Part shown: positions 1-7,968 of the stretch, one piece after another
Position numbering within the stretch: position 1 is the stretch's first letter
Layout of the letters: each line of letters begins with the position of its first letter
DNA from: an uncultured Alistipes sp.
GTDB lineage: Bacteria; Bacteroidota; Bacteroidia; Bacteroidales; Rikenellaceae
DNA: 12,724 nucleotides
Reading direction: 5' to 3'
Assembly (NCBI GenBank): GCA_900549685.1
Contig: UROX01000063.1
Span: forward strand, 1 to 12,724
Translations under genes and position numbers: made by a program
Notes under the pieces: generated by a model
Seen by the model: the letters and a program-made list of their open reading frames with translations, nothing else
Databases searched by the model: none
Told to the model about the DNA's origin: nothing

Positions 1-2898
1 GTGCATATTGGTTCCGTCGTAGAGCAGTTCGAAGTCCTCGGCTTTCTCCTCTTTGGAAAGTTCGGTCGGAATCACCTGCGGCAGCTCGTTGATATACAGG
101 TTGCGGTAAGCCACCCGCGTACCGTGCGCCTGCAACTCGATCTGCTCGATGGGGAAAATCGGCAGACTGCGGTCCCAGTAATTCTCCAGAATGACGTTAT
201 CGACCACTTTCTGTCCGTTCAGCACGACCGTCACCCGGTCGCCCACCATCTTGATGTAGAACGTATTCCATGTTCCGAGCTTGTTATCGGCCACATGCGA
301 CGGCGTGCTGGGATGCACCTGATTGTTGTACAGACCGCCGGAACCCACCTGAGCGCCCACGTTGCGGCGCGAGGTGTCCCACATCTGCACCTGGGGCGTA
401 CCGCGCAGGTAGATGCCCGCATCGGCTTCGGTACCCTCGGCATAAAGTTTCCAGTCCACGTACATCTCGAAATCGCGGTACAGACGTTCGGTGCAGATAT
501 TGTCGTAACCGTGTCCGACGAATTCGAGCAGCCCGTCGTTCACTTTCCAGTCACGACGCATGATCTCGTCGGCCGCAGCCTGTTTCTTGGCCAGCTCGGC
601 GGGTTTCATGTTCGCCCGGGCGATCGGGTTTTCGACCAGCCCCTTCCACCCGGCGAGGTCCTTGCCGTTGAACATCGAGACGAAACCGCCCGACTTGGGC
701 ATATCGGCCAGATGCTTGCGGATCTGTTCGCGCAGATAACTGCTGTCCTGCCCTTCGGTGATGTCCGCGGAACGTTGCAGCAGTTTTTCCACGACCGGAC
801 CGTAGTATTCCTTATGTGCCAGAGCCGCATTGATAACGGCCGACGCAGCGGCCGAACGGACCGCTTTTTCCGGATCGTCGAGGTATTTGCCGGCAAGAAT
901 CAGCCCCTGGAACGTTCCGGTCTCGCCCACGCGGCCCAACACGATGGCTTTGAGCCGGGACGCCTTATCGGGACCGATCGCCGGATTCCCGACGGCCACG
1001 TCCAACGCATCGGACAGCAGCAGCACTTTGGCTTCGGGCGTAAGAGCCGCACCGGCCACCTGTTCGACATACTGGACGAGCGCATCCACCGCATAGCGCA
1101 CATCGTCGCCGGAAGCGATCTCCATCAACCGGTCGGCCGCTCCCATGCCTTCGACCCGCTGCAAAGCGCGGAAGGCGTCGTCTTTCTGCACGCCCGTTCC
1201 CGAAGCGAATCCGTCGGCGATGATTCCGACCGCCTCGGGTACGCCGGCTTCGGCCAGCACGCCGTAATAAAGCGATTTCTTATCCGGCGCGGCTTTCATC
1301 CGGGCCGTAAGCGCTGCGGCTTTGTCTTGAGCCGACATACCTTTCATGGCGACCACCACGGCATGCTGAATGGCAGCCGTATTCCGGTCCGAAGCGGCTC
1401 CCTGCTTTTCGAGCAGCGTATACAGCGCCGGCAACTCCTTGGCCGTCACGACACCCGACAGCGCCCGCGCTGCGGCTTCGGCCACAGCATCGTCCTTGTC
1501 GGCAGCCGCATCGAGCACGACCGACGCCTGTGCGACAGCCGCACGACACCCCAGCAGTCCCAACGCAGCAATCCGGCCGCGGGCATTCCCGCTCGCAGCT
1601 ACCGGAGCGATCACCGCGTCGATATTCCCCTTGTAAGAGGCCAGACAGGCCGCAGCCGTAGCGACCGAGGCATCGTCACCGGAACCGAGCACCTCCGCCA
1701 GCGCGGCAGGCACACCGTCGCCCCCGATCCGGGCAGCTGCCCACATGGCCGCCGCACGGACCGAGCTGTCCGCATCGTCGAAACAGGCGAGCAACGCGGG
1801 CAGCGCTTCGTCGGCTCCCTGCGCTCCGAAATAATCGATCAGATCGACCTTCATCAACGCATCGCCGGATTTGGCGGTCAGCATCGGCACCAATTTGGCA
1901 TACAAAGCCGCATCGGCCCACGCCCCGGCCGCTTCCAGCACATTGTTGCGGTAGGCACGGCAGGGATCCTTCACGGCTTTGAGCACGAAAGCCTCCGAAC
2001 TTTTCCCCGCCTGCGAAGCCAGCATCCGGGCTGCGGCGATCCGGCCCTGAGGCGATCCGGCCGCAGCGGACTTTTTGAGTAGCCATGCGGCTTCGCCGTC
2101 GGCGAGTTTCACCTGTCCGTCGGCACGCAGCCTTTCCACGAGGCATACATAGTCGTCCGCAGCACCGGTCCGCTCGCCTGCGAATCCGGCTTTTTCCGCA
2201 GCCTTACGCAGCACAGGAACCGACTTCGCAGTCCCGATTTTCGCCAGAGCATAATAAACAGCCTTGTCCGTATCGGCATCGGTTCCGATCCACGAAAGGA
2301 GAGCATCCTCCACACCGTCGGAACCGACCTTCGCATCGCCCACGGCATGCGCCAGCAAAGTCTTGTCGCCCCGTCCCGACACCACCGCATCGGCAATCGC
2401 CTTGCGGGCTTCGGGCGTTCCGTTCGACGCCAGTGCGACGAGCGCCGGCGATCCCAGCCGGGCATCGCCGATCAATCCGGCCAGCGCATCCACGCTCTCC
2501 GCCCCGCCGCACTGCTGCAACAGACGGATATAAAAAGCCTTGATCTCCGGATCGCCCGCTTTTTTCAGCGCCGAGACGATTCCCCGCGCGAACACATCGC
2601 GATTGGCCTCCTGCCCGGCTCCGGTCGCATAGGCGGCCCATCCCGAAAGGGCATAGGCCACCGGCGTATTGTTCGTACCGTCGAACATACCCGTCAGCAT
2701 CTCCACCCCGTCGGCTCCGGTCGAGGCAAGGTCTTCCATCAGGCGTTTGTACTCGGCACCTTCGGGCGCCGGCATCAGTCCGAGCGCGTCGGACACTTTC
2801 GTTTTCCATGTCCGTCCCGGAGCAGACTGGGCGCAGAGCGTCCCCGCGAAAGCCGAGAGCAGAACTATCCATATGATTTTTTTCATCGTGATCTTCAT
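1..2898 (-). CDS. Exported HEAT-repeat / DUF1080 (3-keto-disaccharide hydrolase family) protein, C-terminus cut by window edge
   Basis: A single frame stays open from the ATG at 2898 to base 1 (966 codons, no stop), so the C-terminus is missing. The N-terminus is a Sec signal peptide (hydrophobic IIWIVLLSAFAG, then LCAQ as a likely signal peptidase I site; no good lipobox). Residues about 30-720 are Ala-rich helical repeats of HEAT type, for example DSSVRAAAMWAAARIGG near 370 and DPEKAVRSAAASAVIN near 672. A DUF1080 (PF06439) domain starts near 735 with FVSMFNGKDLAGW and contains DAGIYLRGTPQVQMWD near 824-839, the usual position of the family's N-S-G-I..R..YEVQ motif. At the very edge ELLYDGTNMH (957-966) looks like the start of a second DUF1080 domain. 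DUF1080 proteins act on 3-keto-glycosides; the upstream oxidoreductase could make that substrate. An in-frame ATG at 2886 (MKKIIW) is an equally good start. Family call is firm; substrate unknown. Confidence 0.88.
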   Translation of the reverse strand, partial: MKITMKKIIWIVLLSAFAGTLCAQSAPGRTWKTKVSDALGLMPAPEGAEYKRLMEDLASTGADGVEMLTGMFDGTNNTPVAYALSGWAAYATGAGQEANRDVFARGIVSALKKAGDPEIKAFYIRLLQQCGGAESVDALAGLIGDARLGSPALVALASNGTPEARKAIADAVVSGRGDKTLLAHAVGDAKVGSDGVEDALLSWIGTDADTDKAVYYALAKIGTAKSVPVLRKAAEKAGFAGERTGAADDYVCLVERLRADGQVKLADGEAAWLLKKSAAAGSPQGRIAAARMLASQAGKSSEAFVLKAVKDPCRAYRNNVLEAAGAWADAALYAKLVPMLTAKSGDALMKVDLIDYFGAQGADEALPALLACFDDADSSVRAAAMWAAARIGGDGVPAALAEVLGSGDDASVATAAACLASYKGNIDAVIAPVAASGNARGRIAALGLLGCRAAVAQASVVLDAAADKDDAVAEAAARALSGVVTAKELPALYTLLEKQGAASDRNTAAIQHAVVVAMKGMSAQDKAAALTARMKAAPDKKSLYYGVLAEAGVPEAVGIIADGFASGTGVQKDDAFRALQRVEGMGAADRLMEIASGDDVRYAVDALVQYVEQVAGAALTPEAKVLLLSDALDVAVGNPAIGPDKASRLKAIVLGRVGETGTFQGLILAGKYLDDPEKAVRSAAASAVINAALAHKEYYGPVVEKLLQRSADITEGQDSSYLREQIRKHLADMPKSGGFVSMFNGKDLAGWKGLVENPIARANMKPAELAKKQAAADEIMRRDWKVNDGLLEFVGHGYDNICTERLYRDFEMYVDWKLYAEGTEADAGIYLRGTPQVQMWDTSRRNVGAQVGSGGLYNNQVHPSTPSHVADNKLGTWNTFYIKMVGDRVTVVLNGQKVVDNVILENYWDRSLPIFPIEQIELQAHGTRVAYRNLYINELPQVIPTELSKEEKAEDFELLYDGTNMH

Positions 2899-2912
2899 CG
2901 TTTGGGGTTAAA

Positions 2913-4166
2913 CTAAATGGTCCAGGGCGCACGCATCGGCTGATCGATCAACCGGTTGGCGGCATCGTCATCGACGAACAGCAGTTTCTCGGGATCGAAC
3001 TTCAACGACCGTCCCAGCCGCAGCGCCACGCCGCCCATATTGACGATCGTCGCCGAACGGAACCCGTTCTGTTCGTTCAGCGCGAACTTCCGGCGCTTGC
3101 GGACGCATTCCACGAAATCGGTCTGCTGCGGCAGCGGATCGGGGAACTCGGCCAGCTTACGCTCCCAGTCGGGAATGTCGCACTGGAAATTGGGATAGAC
3201 CTTCCCGTTGGGTCCCTCGATATAGGCATCGTTCGGGCTGCCGTTGTCCTCGCCGTAGAGCACGATCTTGCAGCCGTCGTCGTACGTATACTCGATCTTC
3301 CGCCACGTTCCCACCGCATCGGGATGCTGCTGCGGAGCGTCGATCTCGACCGAAATGGGGCTCGTGTCGTCTTTGCCCAACAGATACTGCACCGGGTCGA
3401 TGTAGTGCTGGCCCATATCGCCCAGGCCCCCGGCATCGTAATCCCAGTAGCCGCGGAACGTCTGGTGCACGCGGTGGGAGTTATAGGGTTTGTAGGGCGC
3501 AGGCCCCAGCCACATGTCGTAGTCGAGTTCGGCGGGCACCTTCTGCTCCTCGAGCTTCTCGTTGCCCACCCAGAAGAATTTCCAGTTGAAGCCGGTGTGC
3601 TTGCTGATCGTCACCTTCAGCGGCCAGCCGAGCATACCGCTGTCCACCAGCTTTTTGATCTTGTCTACGGTCGTATTCATGCCGTAGAACGTGTCGGCGA
3701 AACGGAACCAGGTGTTGAGCCGGAAAATGTTGCCGTTCTGCCGGACAGCCTCCATGACCCTTTTCCCCTCGCCGATGGTGCGCGTCATGGGTTTCTCGCA
3801 CCAGATATCCTTGCCGGCCTTGGCCGCATCGGCCGCCATGATGCCGTGCCAGTGGGGCGGCGTGGCGATGTGTACGATATCCACGTTCGGATCGGCGATC
3901 AGCTTGCGGTAATCGCTGTATTCGGCGACTTTTTCGCCGGCCAGTTCGGCACCGGCCTTCAGGTGGTTCTTATCCACATCGCAGATGGCGACCAGACGCG
4001 TCCCGGCATATCCGTAATGTCCCCGTCCCATCGACCCCACGCCGATGATGCCCTTGGTGAGCTGGTCGCTCGGAGCCGTGTAGCCGACTCCGCCGAGCAC
4101 ATGGCGCGGCACGACGGTCAGAGCGGCCATCCCCGCGAACGTTTTCAGAAAGTCTCTTCGTTTCAT
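2913..4166 (-). CDS. Tat-exported Gfo/Idh/MocA family oxidoreductase
   Basis: 417 residues, probably an NAD(P)-dependent sugar oxidoreductase working outside the cytoplasm. The N-terminus MKRRDFLKTFAGMAALTVVP is a twin-arginine signal, expected for an enzyme exported with its nucleotide cofactor already bound. The Rossmann motif GVGSMG is at 42-47, an acidic residue pair follows the second strand (ICDVD, 61-65), and the family's EKP motif is at 124-126. GGLGDMGQHYID (246-257) carries the conserved Asp250 and His254 of the C-terminal catalytic domain. The ending MRAPWTI resembles many Bacteroidota and Planctomycetota members. The stop lies 14 bases before the DUF1080 gene, so the two are probably co-transcribed; oxidation at C3 of a glycoside followed by DUF1080-catalysed cleavage is the inferred joint role. 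GH109 glycosidases share this fold and are an alternative. No consensus promoter is seen just upstream. Confidence 0.93.
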   Translation of the reverse strand: MKRRDFLKTFAGMAALTVVPRHVLGGVGYTAPSDQLTKGIIGVGSMGRGHYGYAGTRLVAICDVDKNHLKAGAELAGEKVAEYSDYRKLIADPNVDIVHIATPPHWHGIMAADAAKAGKDIWCEKPMTRTIGEGKRVMEAVRQNGNIFRLNTWFRFADTFYGMNTTVDKIKKLVDSGMLGWPLKVTISKHTGFNWKFFWVGNEKLEEQKVPAELDYDMWLGPAPYKPYNSHRVHQTFRGYWDYDAGGLGDMGQHYIDPVQYLLGKDDTSPISVEIDAPQQHPDAVGTWRKIEYTYDDGCKIVLYGEDNGSPNDAYIEGPNGKVYPNFQCDIPDWERKLAEFPDPLPQQTDFVECVRKRRKFALNEQNGFRSATIVNMGGVALRLGRSLKFDPEKLLFVDDDAANRLIDQPMRAPWTI

Positions 4167-4205
4167 GTTTAGGTACTATTTTAAGTTCGGTTATGGTCCA
4201 TATGG

Positions 4206-4242
4206 AAGGCGGACGACGGCTTCGGGGCCGATCGTCCGCCTT
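4206..4242 (-). terminator. Hairpin between the SIMPL and Gfo/Idh genes, probable terminator
   Basis: Perfect 11-bp arms, AAGGCGGACGA (4206-4216) and its complement (4232-4242), continue inward through CGGC/GCCG (4217-4220 and 4227-4230) with a single bulged base at 4231 and a 6-base loop. It lies 3 bases past the SIMPL stop codon. The minus-strand side lacks a long U-run (TTCCATATGG follows), so termination may be partial. With no clear promoter before the Gfo/Idh gene, some read-through is possible. Confidence 0.6.
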
Positions 4243-4245
4243 TCA

Positions 4246-4962
4246 TTAGTTCTTGAGGTAATACTCGATCGTCGTCACGACACGCACCGTCTTGACATTG
4301 GGCGTATTGCCGTCCCGATCCGAGATCGAGAACTGCCCCTGGTTGGCCTGCTTGATCTTCCCGATCCGGCTTTCCGAATCGCGGGCGAACTTGTCGGCCG
4401 ACGCCCGGGCGTTGCGCGTAGCCTCCTCGATCATCTCGGGCTTGATACCGTTCAAGGCCGAAGACGTATAGAGAAACTGGGGCTGATAGCGATAATCGTC
4501 CCCGCCGATAGCCACGCCCTGCTTGAGCAGGTCGCTCTGCCGGGACATCAGTTTCATCACCCGGGCCACATCGTTCGAGATCACCGTAATGACGGCCGTC
4601 GCATTGAAACGGTAGCGGATCCGGTCGGGTCCGTAGCGCTGCGCCTGCATGTCGATGACTTCGGCCGGTGCTATCGTGATTTCCTCTTCGGCGATGCCGT
4701 TCGACTTGAGGAATTCGACGATCTTGGCGTTCGTGCTTTCGATCTTGTTGTACAGAACGAGCATATCGTCGCCCACCTCTTTATAGGAGAGCGGCCAGAT
4801 CACCTTGTCTGCCTCGACCTCGCGTTCGGCGAGTCCCTTGACCGTCACGACACGTTCGCTGTCCTTGAAATGCCGGATACCGGCGCTCAACATCCAGCCG
4901 GCTATGACCAGTGCGACAGACAGGCAGGCAGCCCCGGCCAGAAAATTCTTCGATTTTTCCAT
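4246..4962 (-). CDS. SIMPL (DUF541) domain membrane-anchored protein
   Basis: 238 residues. An N-terminal hydrophobic segment (about residues 8-27, FLAGAACLSVALVIAGWML) is an uncleaved signal anchor, leaving the rest in the periplasm. VVTVKGLAEREVEADKVIWP is the characteristic first strand of SIMPL/DUF541 domains, and the later GVAIGGDDYRYQPQFLYTS and EEATRNARASADKFA segments fit the conserved core and helix. The protein ends in a strand, VRVVTTIEYYLKN. SIMPL proteins are periplasmic or surface proteins related to BP26 and YggE; a stress-protection role has been proposed but no catalytic activity is established. Start chosen at the only ATG giving the charged MEKSK N-terminus. It has its own candidate promoter about 100 bases upstream and a hairpin right after the stop, so it is probably monocistronic or only partly coupled to the genes after it. 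Confidence 0.9.
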   Translation of the reverse strand: MEKSKNFLAGAACLSVALVIAGWMLSAGIRHFKDSERVVTVKGLAEREVEADKVIWPLSYKEVGDDMLVLYNKIESTNAKIVEFLKSNGIAEEEITIAPAEVIDMQAQRYGPDRIRYRFNATAVITVISNDVARVMKLMSRQSDLLKQGVAIGGDDYRYQPQFLYTSSALNGIKPEMIEEATRNARASADKFARDSESRIGKIKQANQGQFSISDRDGNTPNVKTVRVVTTIEYYLKN

Positions 4963-5039
4963 CGTTTCGTTTTTTTAAAGTTAGGTAAATCGGGATGTCT
5001 CTCCGCCCTCGTCCCGGATTCCGGACCGAGCGGAAGCCG

Positions 5040-5054
5040 CTGTTCGCCGAACAG
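5040..5054. promoter_or_regulatory. Palindrome in the SIMPL leader, candidate operator or hairpin
   Basis: CTGTTCGCCGAACAG is a perfect inverted repeat with 7-base arms around one central base. It falls a few bases downstream of the predicted transcription start for the SIMPL gene, a common position for a repressor site. No regulator gene is nearby, so function is a guess. Confidence 0.3.
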
Positions 5055-5068
5055 AGCGAGAGAACGTC

Positions 5069-5100
5069 GGAAGTTACTACAATTTTCCCGAAACGCCAAA
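5069..5100 (-). promoter_or_regulatory. Candidate Bacteroidota-type promoter for the SIMPL gene
   Basis: On the minus strand TTTG (5100-5097) is followed after exactly 20 bases by TAACTTCC (5076-5069), which matches the -7 consensus TAnnTTTG at four of six fixed positions (TA and the first two T). Spacing fits the housekeeping sigma factor of Bacteroides. Transcription would start near 5062, giving a leader of about 100 bases. Confidence 0.4.
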
Positions 5101-5584
5101 ACGTCCGACGCATTCGTAAACGGCCGGCAGCCCCTCCCGCACAAGTTCCGCTCCGACCTCCCGACGGGCGCCCGCCCCGTCCTTTCCGCAAGAAGGACTA
5201 CATGAAACCCGCGACCTTCGCACTGTCATACAACGACTTGAACCGCATCACAAGCCTATGTCTACCCTGCGAAAAGACCGAATAACCGTCCGACACCTTC
5301 CCGAAGAATCGTCGCAGCGCCGACCGGACAAGAACAGCTGTAAACAACCGTCCGGAACGTCCGACTTCGAAACCGACGATCTCCGAAAAAACGAGACAGC
5401 GCCGTCCGGGATCTTCCTTGCGTCGCATCCGCAATTCACTCGAAACGATTCCTTTCGGCCGTTTTTTCCCGATAACCGGCAAACGGCGATTACGGAAACG
5501 CATCCGGCGCTTCCGCCCCGGTTCCGTCCGGGCAACCGCTTTCCGCGCACACGACTCCCCGCCCGATCCGACAAAAAGACGAAA

Positions 5585-5603
5585 CGGGCGACTTTTGCGC
5601 CCG
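5585..5603 (-). terminator. Terminator-like hairpin in the intergenic stretch
   Basis: Read on the minus strand, CGGGCG, a 7-base loop and CGCCCG are followed by TTTCGTCTTTTTG. The short GC stem plus interrupted U-run resembles a Rho-independent terminator. It lies about 100 bases past the strong terminator of the efflux operon, so it would either back that up or end an unrecognised short transcript. Confidence 0.35.
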
Positions 5604-5705
5604 CCTCCGCACTTCCCTCGCCGTCCGTTCGCCGTATACGATACACACCATCGCGGATGTCGTCCCGTTTCCCGAGAAGAAACTTTCCCCGGCACCGGTC
5701 GGCCC

Positions 5706-5757
5706 CGACAAAAACAGAGGAGTGCGCCGGCTCCGGCACACTCCTCTGTTTTTGTCG
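5706..5757. terminator. Strong Rho-independent terminator after the efflux/lpxA-like operon
   Basis: Perfect 19-bp arms (5706-5724 and 5739-5757) enclose, after one mismatch (5725/5738), a further GCCGG/CCGGC stem. The distal arm contains TTTTT on both strands, so it can act in either direction. It begins 14 bases after the stop codon of the LpxA-like gene and is the clear end of the four-gene operon. Confidence 0.9.
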
Positions 5758-5771
5758 AACCAGCGAAGCCG

Positions 5772-6554
5772 TTACACGGACGCCACGCCGATGATTCCTT
5801 TTTCCGATCCTCCGATAAAATCGAGCAGATAACGGATTTCCGGACTCACCGGAATCACCTCCGGGATCCGCCGAAGCGCATTGTCGAGGCTGGTTCCGCA
5901 CTGGTAAATCTGACGATAGGCCTTGGCGATATCGTCGATCACGTTGTCGGCAAACTGGCCCTGCTTGGCCAGCAACACCGCATTGACACCGTAATACGAG
6001 ATCGGATTGTGGGCGGCCACGATATACGGCGGCACATCCTTATTGGCCCGGCATCCGTCCCGGAGCAAAGCCCAGCTTCCGACCCGGCAACCGTGTTTGA
6101 GAATTACATCGCTGCCCAGAATCGCATGGTCGCAGATCTCGCAGTTACCGGCCGTCTTGGCCCCGTTACCCAGCACGCATTCGTTACCGACATGCGTATC
6201 GTGAGCGATGTGCACGCCTTCGAGCAGGTAGTTCCCGTTGCCGATCGACGTCTTGCCGTCGGGATAGGTCGCCCGGTTGATAATCGCTTTCTCGCGGATC
6301 GTGTTGTTATCGCCGATCTCGAGCACGGTATCTTCGCCCCGGAACTTGAAATCCTGCGGCGTAGCGCCTACGATCGCACCCTGATAAACGACGTTCCCTT
6401 TCCCCATACGGGTTCCGTTGAGCACGCTCGCATACGGCATGATCTCGCAATCGTCGCCGATCACCACGTTTTTGTCGATATAGGCGAACGGATGCACGGT
6501 TACGTTCCGACCGAGTTTGGCATCCGCATCTACATAAGCTAATGGACTGATCAT
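5772..6554 (-). CDS. lpxA: LpxA-family acyl-ACP--UDP-N-acetylglucosamine O-acyltransferase (divergent paralogue)
   Basis: 260 residues, close to the 262 of E. coli LpxA, a cytoplasmic trimer that moves a 3-hydroxyacyl chain from ACP to O3 of UDP-GlcNAc in the first step of lipid A synthesis. The left-handed beta-helix hexapeptide repeats run from residue 1 to about 190 (ISPLAYVDADAKLGRNVTV, then NVVIGD and others), followed by a helical C-terminal region. The acceptor-site motif GATPQDFKFRGED gives Lys70 (E. coli Lys76), and GVHIAHD gives His115 and His118 (E. coli His122 and catalytic His125). But E. coli His144 is replaced by Asn137 (AGN), the HQF loop with His160 is rearranged to LKHGC (Lys153/His154), and the RRGF arginine (Arg204) is Gln198 in KQGQF. 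The gene follows the outer-membrane efflux gene by 19 bases and is not beside lpxC/fabZ or lpxD. I believe Bacteroidales carry a second LpxA-like protein of this sort; its substrate may differ from canonical LpxA. Confidence 0.85.
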   Translation of the reverse strand: MISPLAYVDADAKLGRNVTVHPFAYIDKNVVIGDDCEIMPYASVLNGTRMGKGNVVYQGAIVGATPQDFKFRGEDTVLEIGDNNTIREKAIINRATYPDGKTSIGNGNYLLEGVHIAHDTHVGNECVLGNGAKTAGNCEICDHAILGSDVILKHGCRVGSWALLRDGCRANKDVPPYIVAAHNPISYYGVNAVLLAKQGQFADNVIDDIAKAYRQIYQCGTSLDNALRRIPEVIPVSPEIRYLLDFIGGSEKGIIGVASV

Positions 6555-6573
6555 AGTCTTGATTTTTTATCGG

Positions 6574-7965
6574 TTATTCGGTACGTCCGCCACCCAGTGC
6601 CCGGTACAGGCTCACGACTGCCTGGATCTGCTGGAATTCGTCGTTCACACCCGAAAGACGGGCGCTGAGCAACGACTGTTGGGCGGTCAGCACTTCCAGA
6701 TAGGTCGTCGTTCCGTGCGTAATCAACTGTTCGGTATATTCCACCGATTTTTCGAGCGAGGCGATCTGCCGCTCCCGCTGCACGGCTTTTTCCCGTGCGC
6801 TGCGGTACGAGAAGAGCGCATTGCTCACCTCGCTGCCGGCATTGAGCAACGACTGTTCGAAGTCGAGCTGCGCTTCCTGCTGCTGTGCCTTGGCTACACG
6901 CAGGCGGGCCAGATTGCCCCCGCGATTGAAGATAGGCGCAGTCAAATTACCCACGGCATTGGCGATCATCTTGCCGGGATTAACCACCGCAGAACCCAGC
7001 GAGTTGGTCCATCCGAACGCTCCGGTGATCGACAACTGGGGATAGAACGCCGAACGAGCTACATTAGTATTGTAGTACGCTCCTGCCAGCGCCATTTCGG
7101 CGGCCTGCACGTCGGGCCGGTTCGAGAGCAACTGCACGGGCACCCCGGCCTGCATGATTTCGGGGAAGGACTGCCCTTCCATCGTACCCCGCGCGATCCG
7201 CTGCGGAGCCTGTTTGAGCAGTACGGAGAGCGCGTTCTCGATCTCCCGGATCTGTCTTTCGAGATCGGGAATCGACGCTTCGACCATATAGCTGTTGGCT
7301 TCGCTCTGCACGACGGCCGCTTCGTTCACGTAGCCGGCCTCCTTGAGGTCGCGCATCGTGGCGACCATCTTTTTCCACAGTGCCGACGTGCCTTCCGTGA
7401 TCGAGAGCTGCCTGTCGAGCATCAGCAGCGTGTAATAGTAGTTGGCGATGGCCGACACGATCTGCGTCTGCACGGCCTGTTTGTAGGCCCGGCTCTGCAT
7501 CAGCGTGGCCTTGGCCCCGCGCTTGGCGTTGAGCACCCGGCCGAAGATGTCGATTTCCCAGCTCGATGCCACGGGCGCCTTCCACGTCCAAACTCTTCGG
7601 GCATCGAAATAATCCATCCAACTTACGCCTCCCTCAGGAGCGAGATTCAGCGTCGGCGTATAAGCCAGCCGAGCGGACAACAGTCCTGCTTCGGCTTCCT
7701 TGACCACCAGCGCAGCTTTCTGCAGATCGGTGTTTTCGGCCAGTCCCTGACGGATGAGCGCCTGCAACATGGGATCGGTGAAGACCTGTTTCCACGGCAG
7801 ATTTCCCATATTGGCCGTGTCGGAAGCCAGCGTATCGGTCGCCGAAACCGGATCGCGGTAGAGGCCCTTCGTGTCCACCTCGGGACGCGTATAGGGCTTG
7901 TAGATATGACAGCCGCTCAGCAGCGCCGTCATACAAACGAGATATACGATATGCTGTTTTTTCAT
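6574..7965 (-). CDS. Outer-membrane efflux lipoprotein (TolC/OprM/NodT family)
   Basis: 463 residues. The N-terminus is a lipoprotein signal with lipobox LLSGC (Cys19), followed by YKPYTRPEV, the typical start of OprM/CusC-type channels. Two outer-membrane-efflux (PF02321) halves follow: helical, Ala/Gln-rich segments such as LIRQGLAENTDLQKAALVV and ALAGAYYNTNVARSAFYPQL, and the terminal motif VVSLYRALGGG. It forms the trimeric outer-membrane duct that docks on the adaptor and pump encoded upstream. The start ATG lies only 3 bases after the pump's stop codon, which implies translational coupling. Length and order of elements are normal for the family, with no sign of damage. Confidence 0.94.
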   Translation of the reverse strand: MKKQHIVYLVCMTALLSGCHIYKPYTRPEVDTKGLYRDPVSATDTLASDTANMGNLPWKQVFTDPMLQALIRQGLAENTDLQKAALVVKEAEAGLLSARLAYTPTLNLAPEGGVSWMDYFDARRVWTWKAPVASSWEIDIFGRVLNAKRGAKATLMQSRAYKQAVQTQIVSAIANYYYTLLMLDRQLSITEGTSALWKKMVATMRDLKEAGYVNEAAVVQSEANSYMVEASIPDLERQIREIENALSVLLKQAPQRIARGTMEGQSFPEIMQAGVPVQLLSNRPDVQAAEMALAGAYYNTNVARSAFYPQLSITGAFGWTNSLGSAVVNPGKMIANAVGNLTAPIFNRGGNLARLRVAKAQQQEAQLDFEQSLLNAGSEVSNALFSYRSAREKAVQRERQIASLEKSVEYTEQLITHGTTTYLEVLTAQQSLLSARLSGVNDEFQQIQAVVSLYRALGGGRTE

Positions 7966-7968
7966 TTT

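Larger units (their letters stand above)
4963..5705. other. Gene-poor GC-rich intergenic stretch
   Basis: About 740 bases between the SIMPL start and the terminator after the LpxA-like gene. Several reading frames are open here, but their products are dominated by Arg, Pro, Gly and Ser, use codons rare in the neighbours (CGA, ATA, AGA), lack recognisable domains, and the longest ones run through the terminator hairpin. No tRNA, RNase P, tmRNA or SRP RNA signature was recognised. What can be supported is a promoter and palindrome at the left end (for the SIMPL gene) and a terminator-like hairpin at 5585-5603. It may be a decayed gene or an unannotated RNA locus. Confidence 0.5.

Noticed and set aside
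1..2082. Plus-strand open frame of 693 codons opposite the HEAT/DUF1080 gene
   Set aside because: It lies over a minus-strand frame with signal peptide, HEAT repeats and a DUF1080 domain; its own product has no recognisable family and a His/Arg/Gly-rich composition.
5202..5285. 27-codon plus-strand frame after an AGAAGGA word
   Set aside because: The Shine-Dalgarno-like match carries little weight in this phylum, no promoter is seen and the peptide (MKPATFALSYNDLNR...) is not recognised.
5198..5695. Minus-strand frame of 165 codons in the gene-poor gap
   Set aside because: The composition is dominated by Arg and Gly, there is no family resemblance, it contains the terminator-like hairpin at 5585-5603, and overlapping frames look equally open. 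A decayed gene cannot be excluded.
5418..6542. Plus-strand frame of 374 codons across the terminator and the LpxA-like gene
   Set aside because: It passes straight through the strong hairpin at 5706-5757 and covers a well-identified gene on the other strand.
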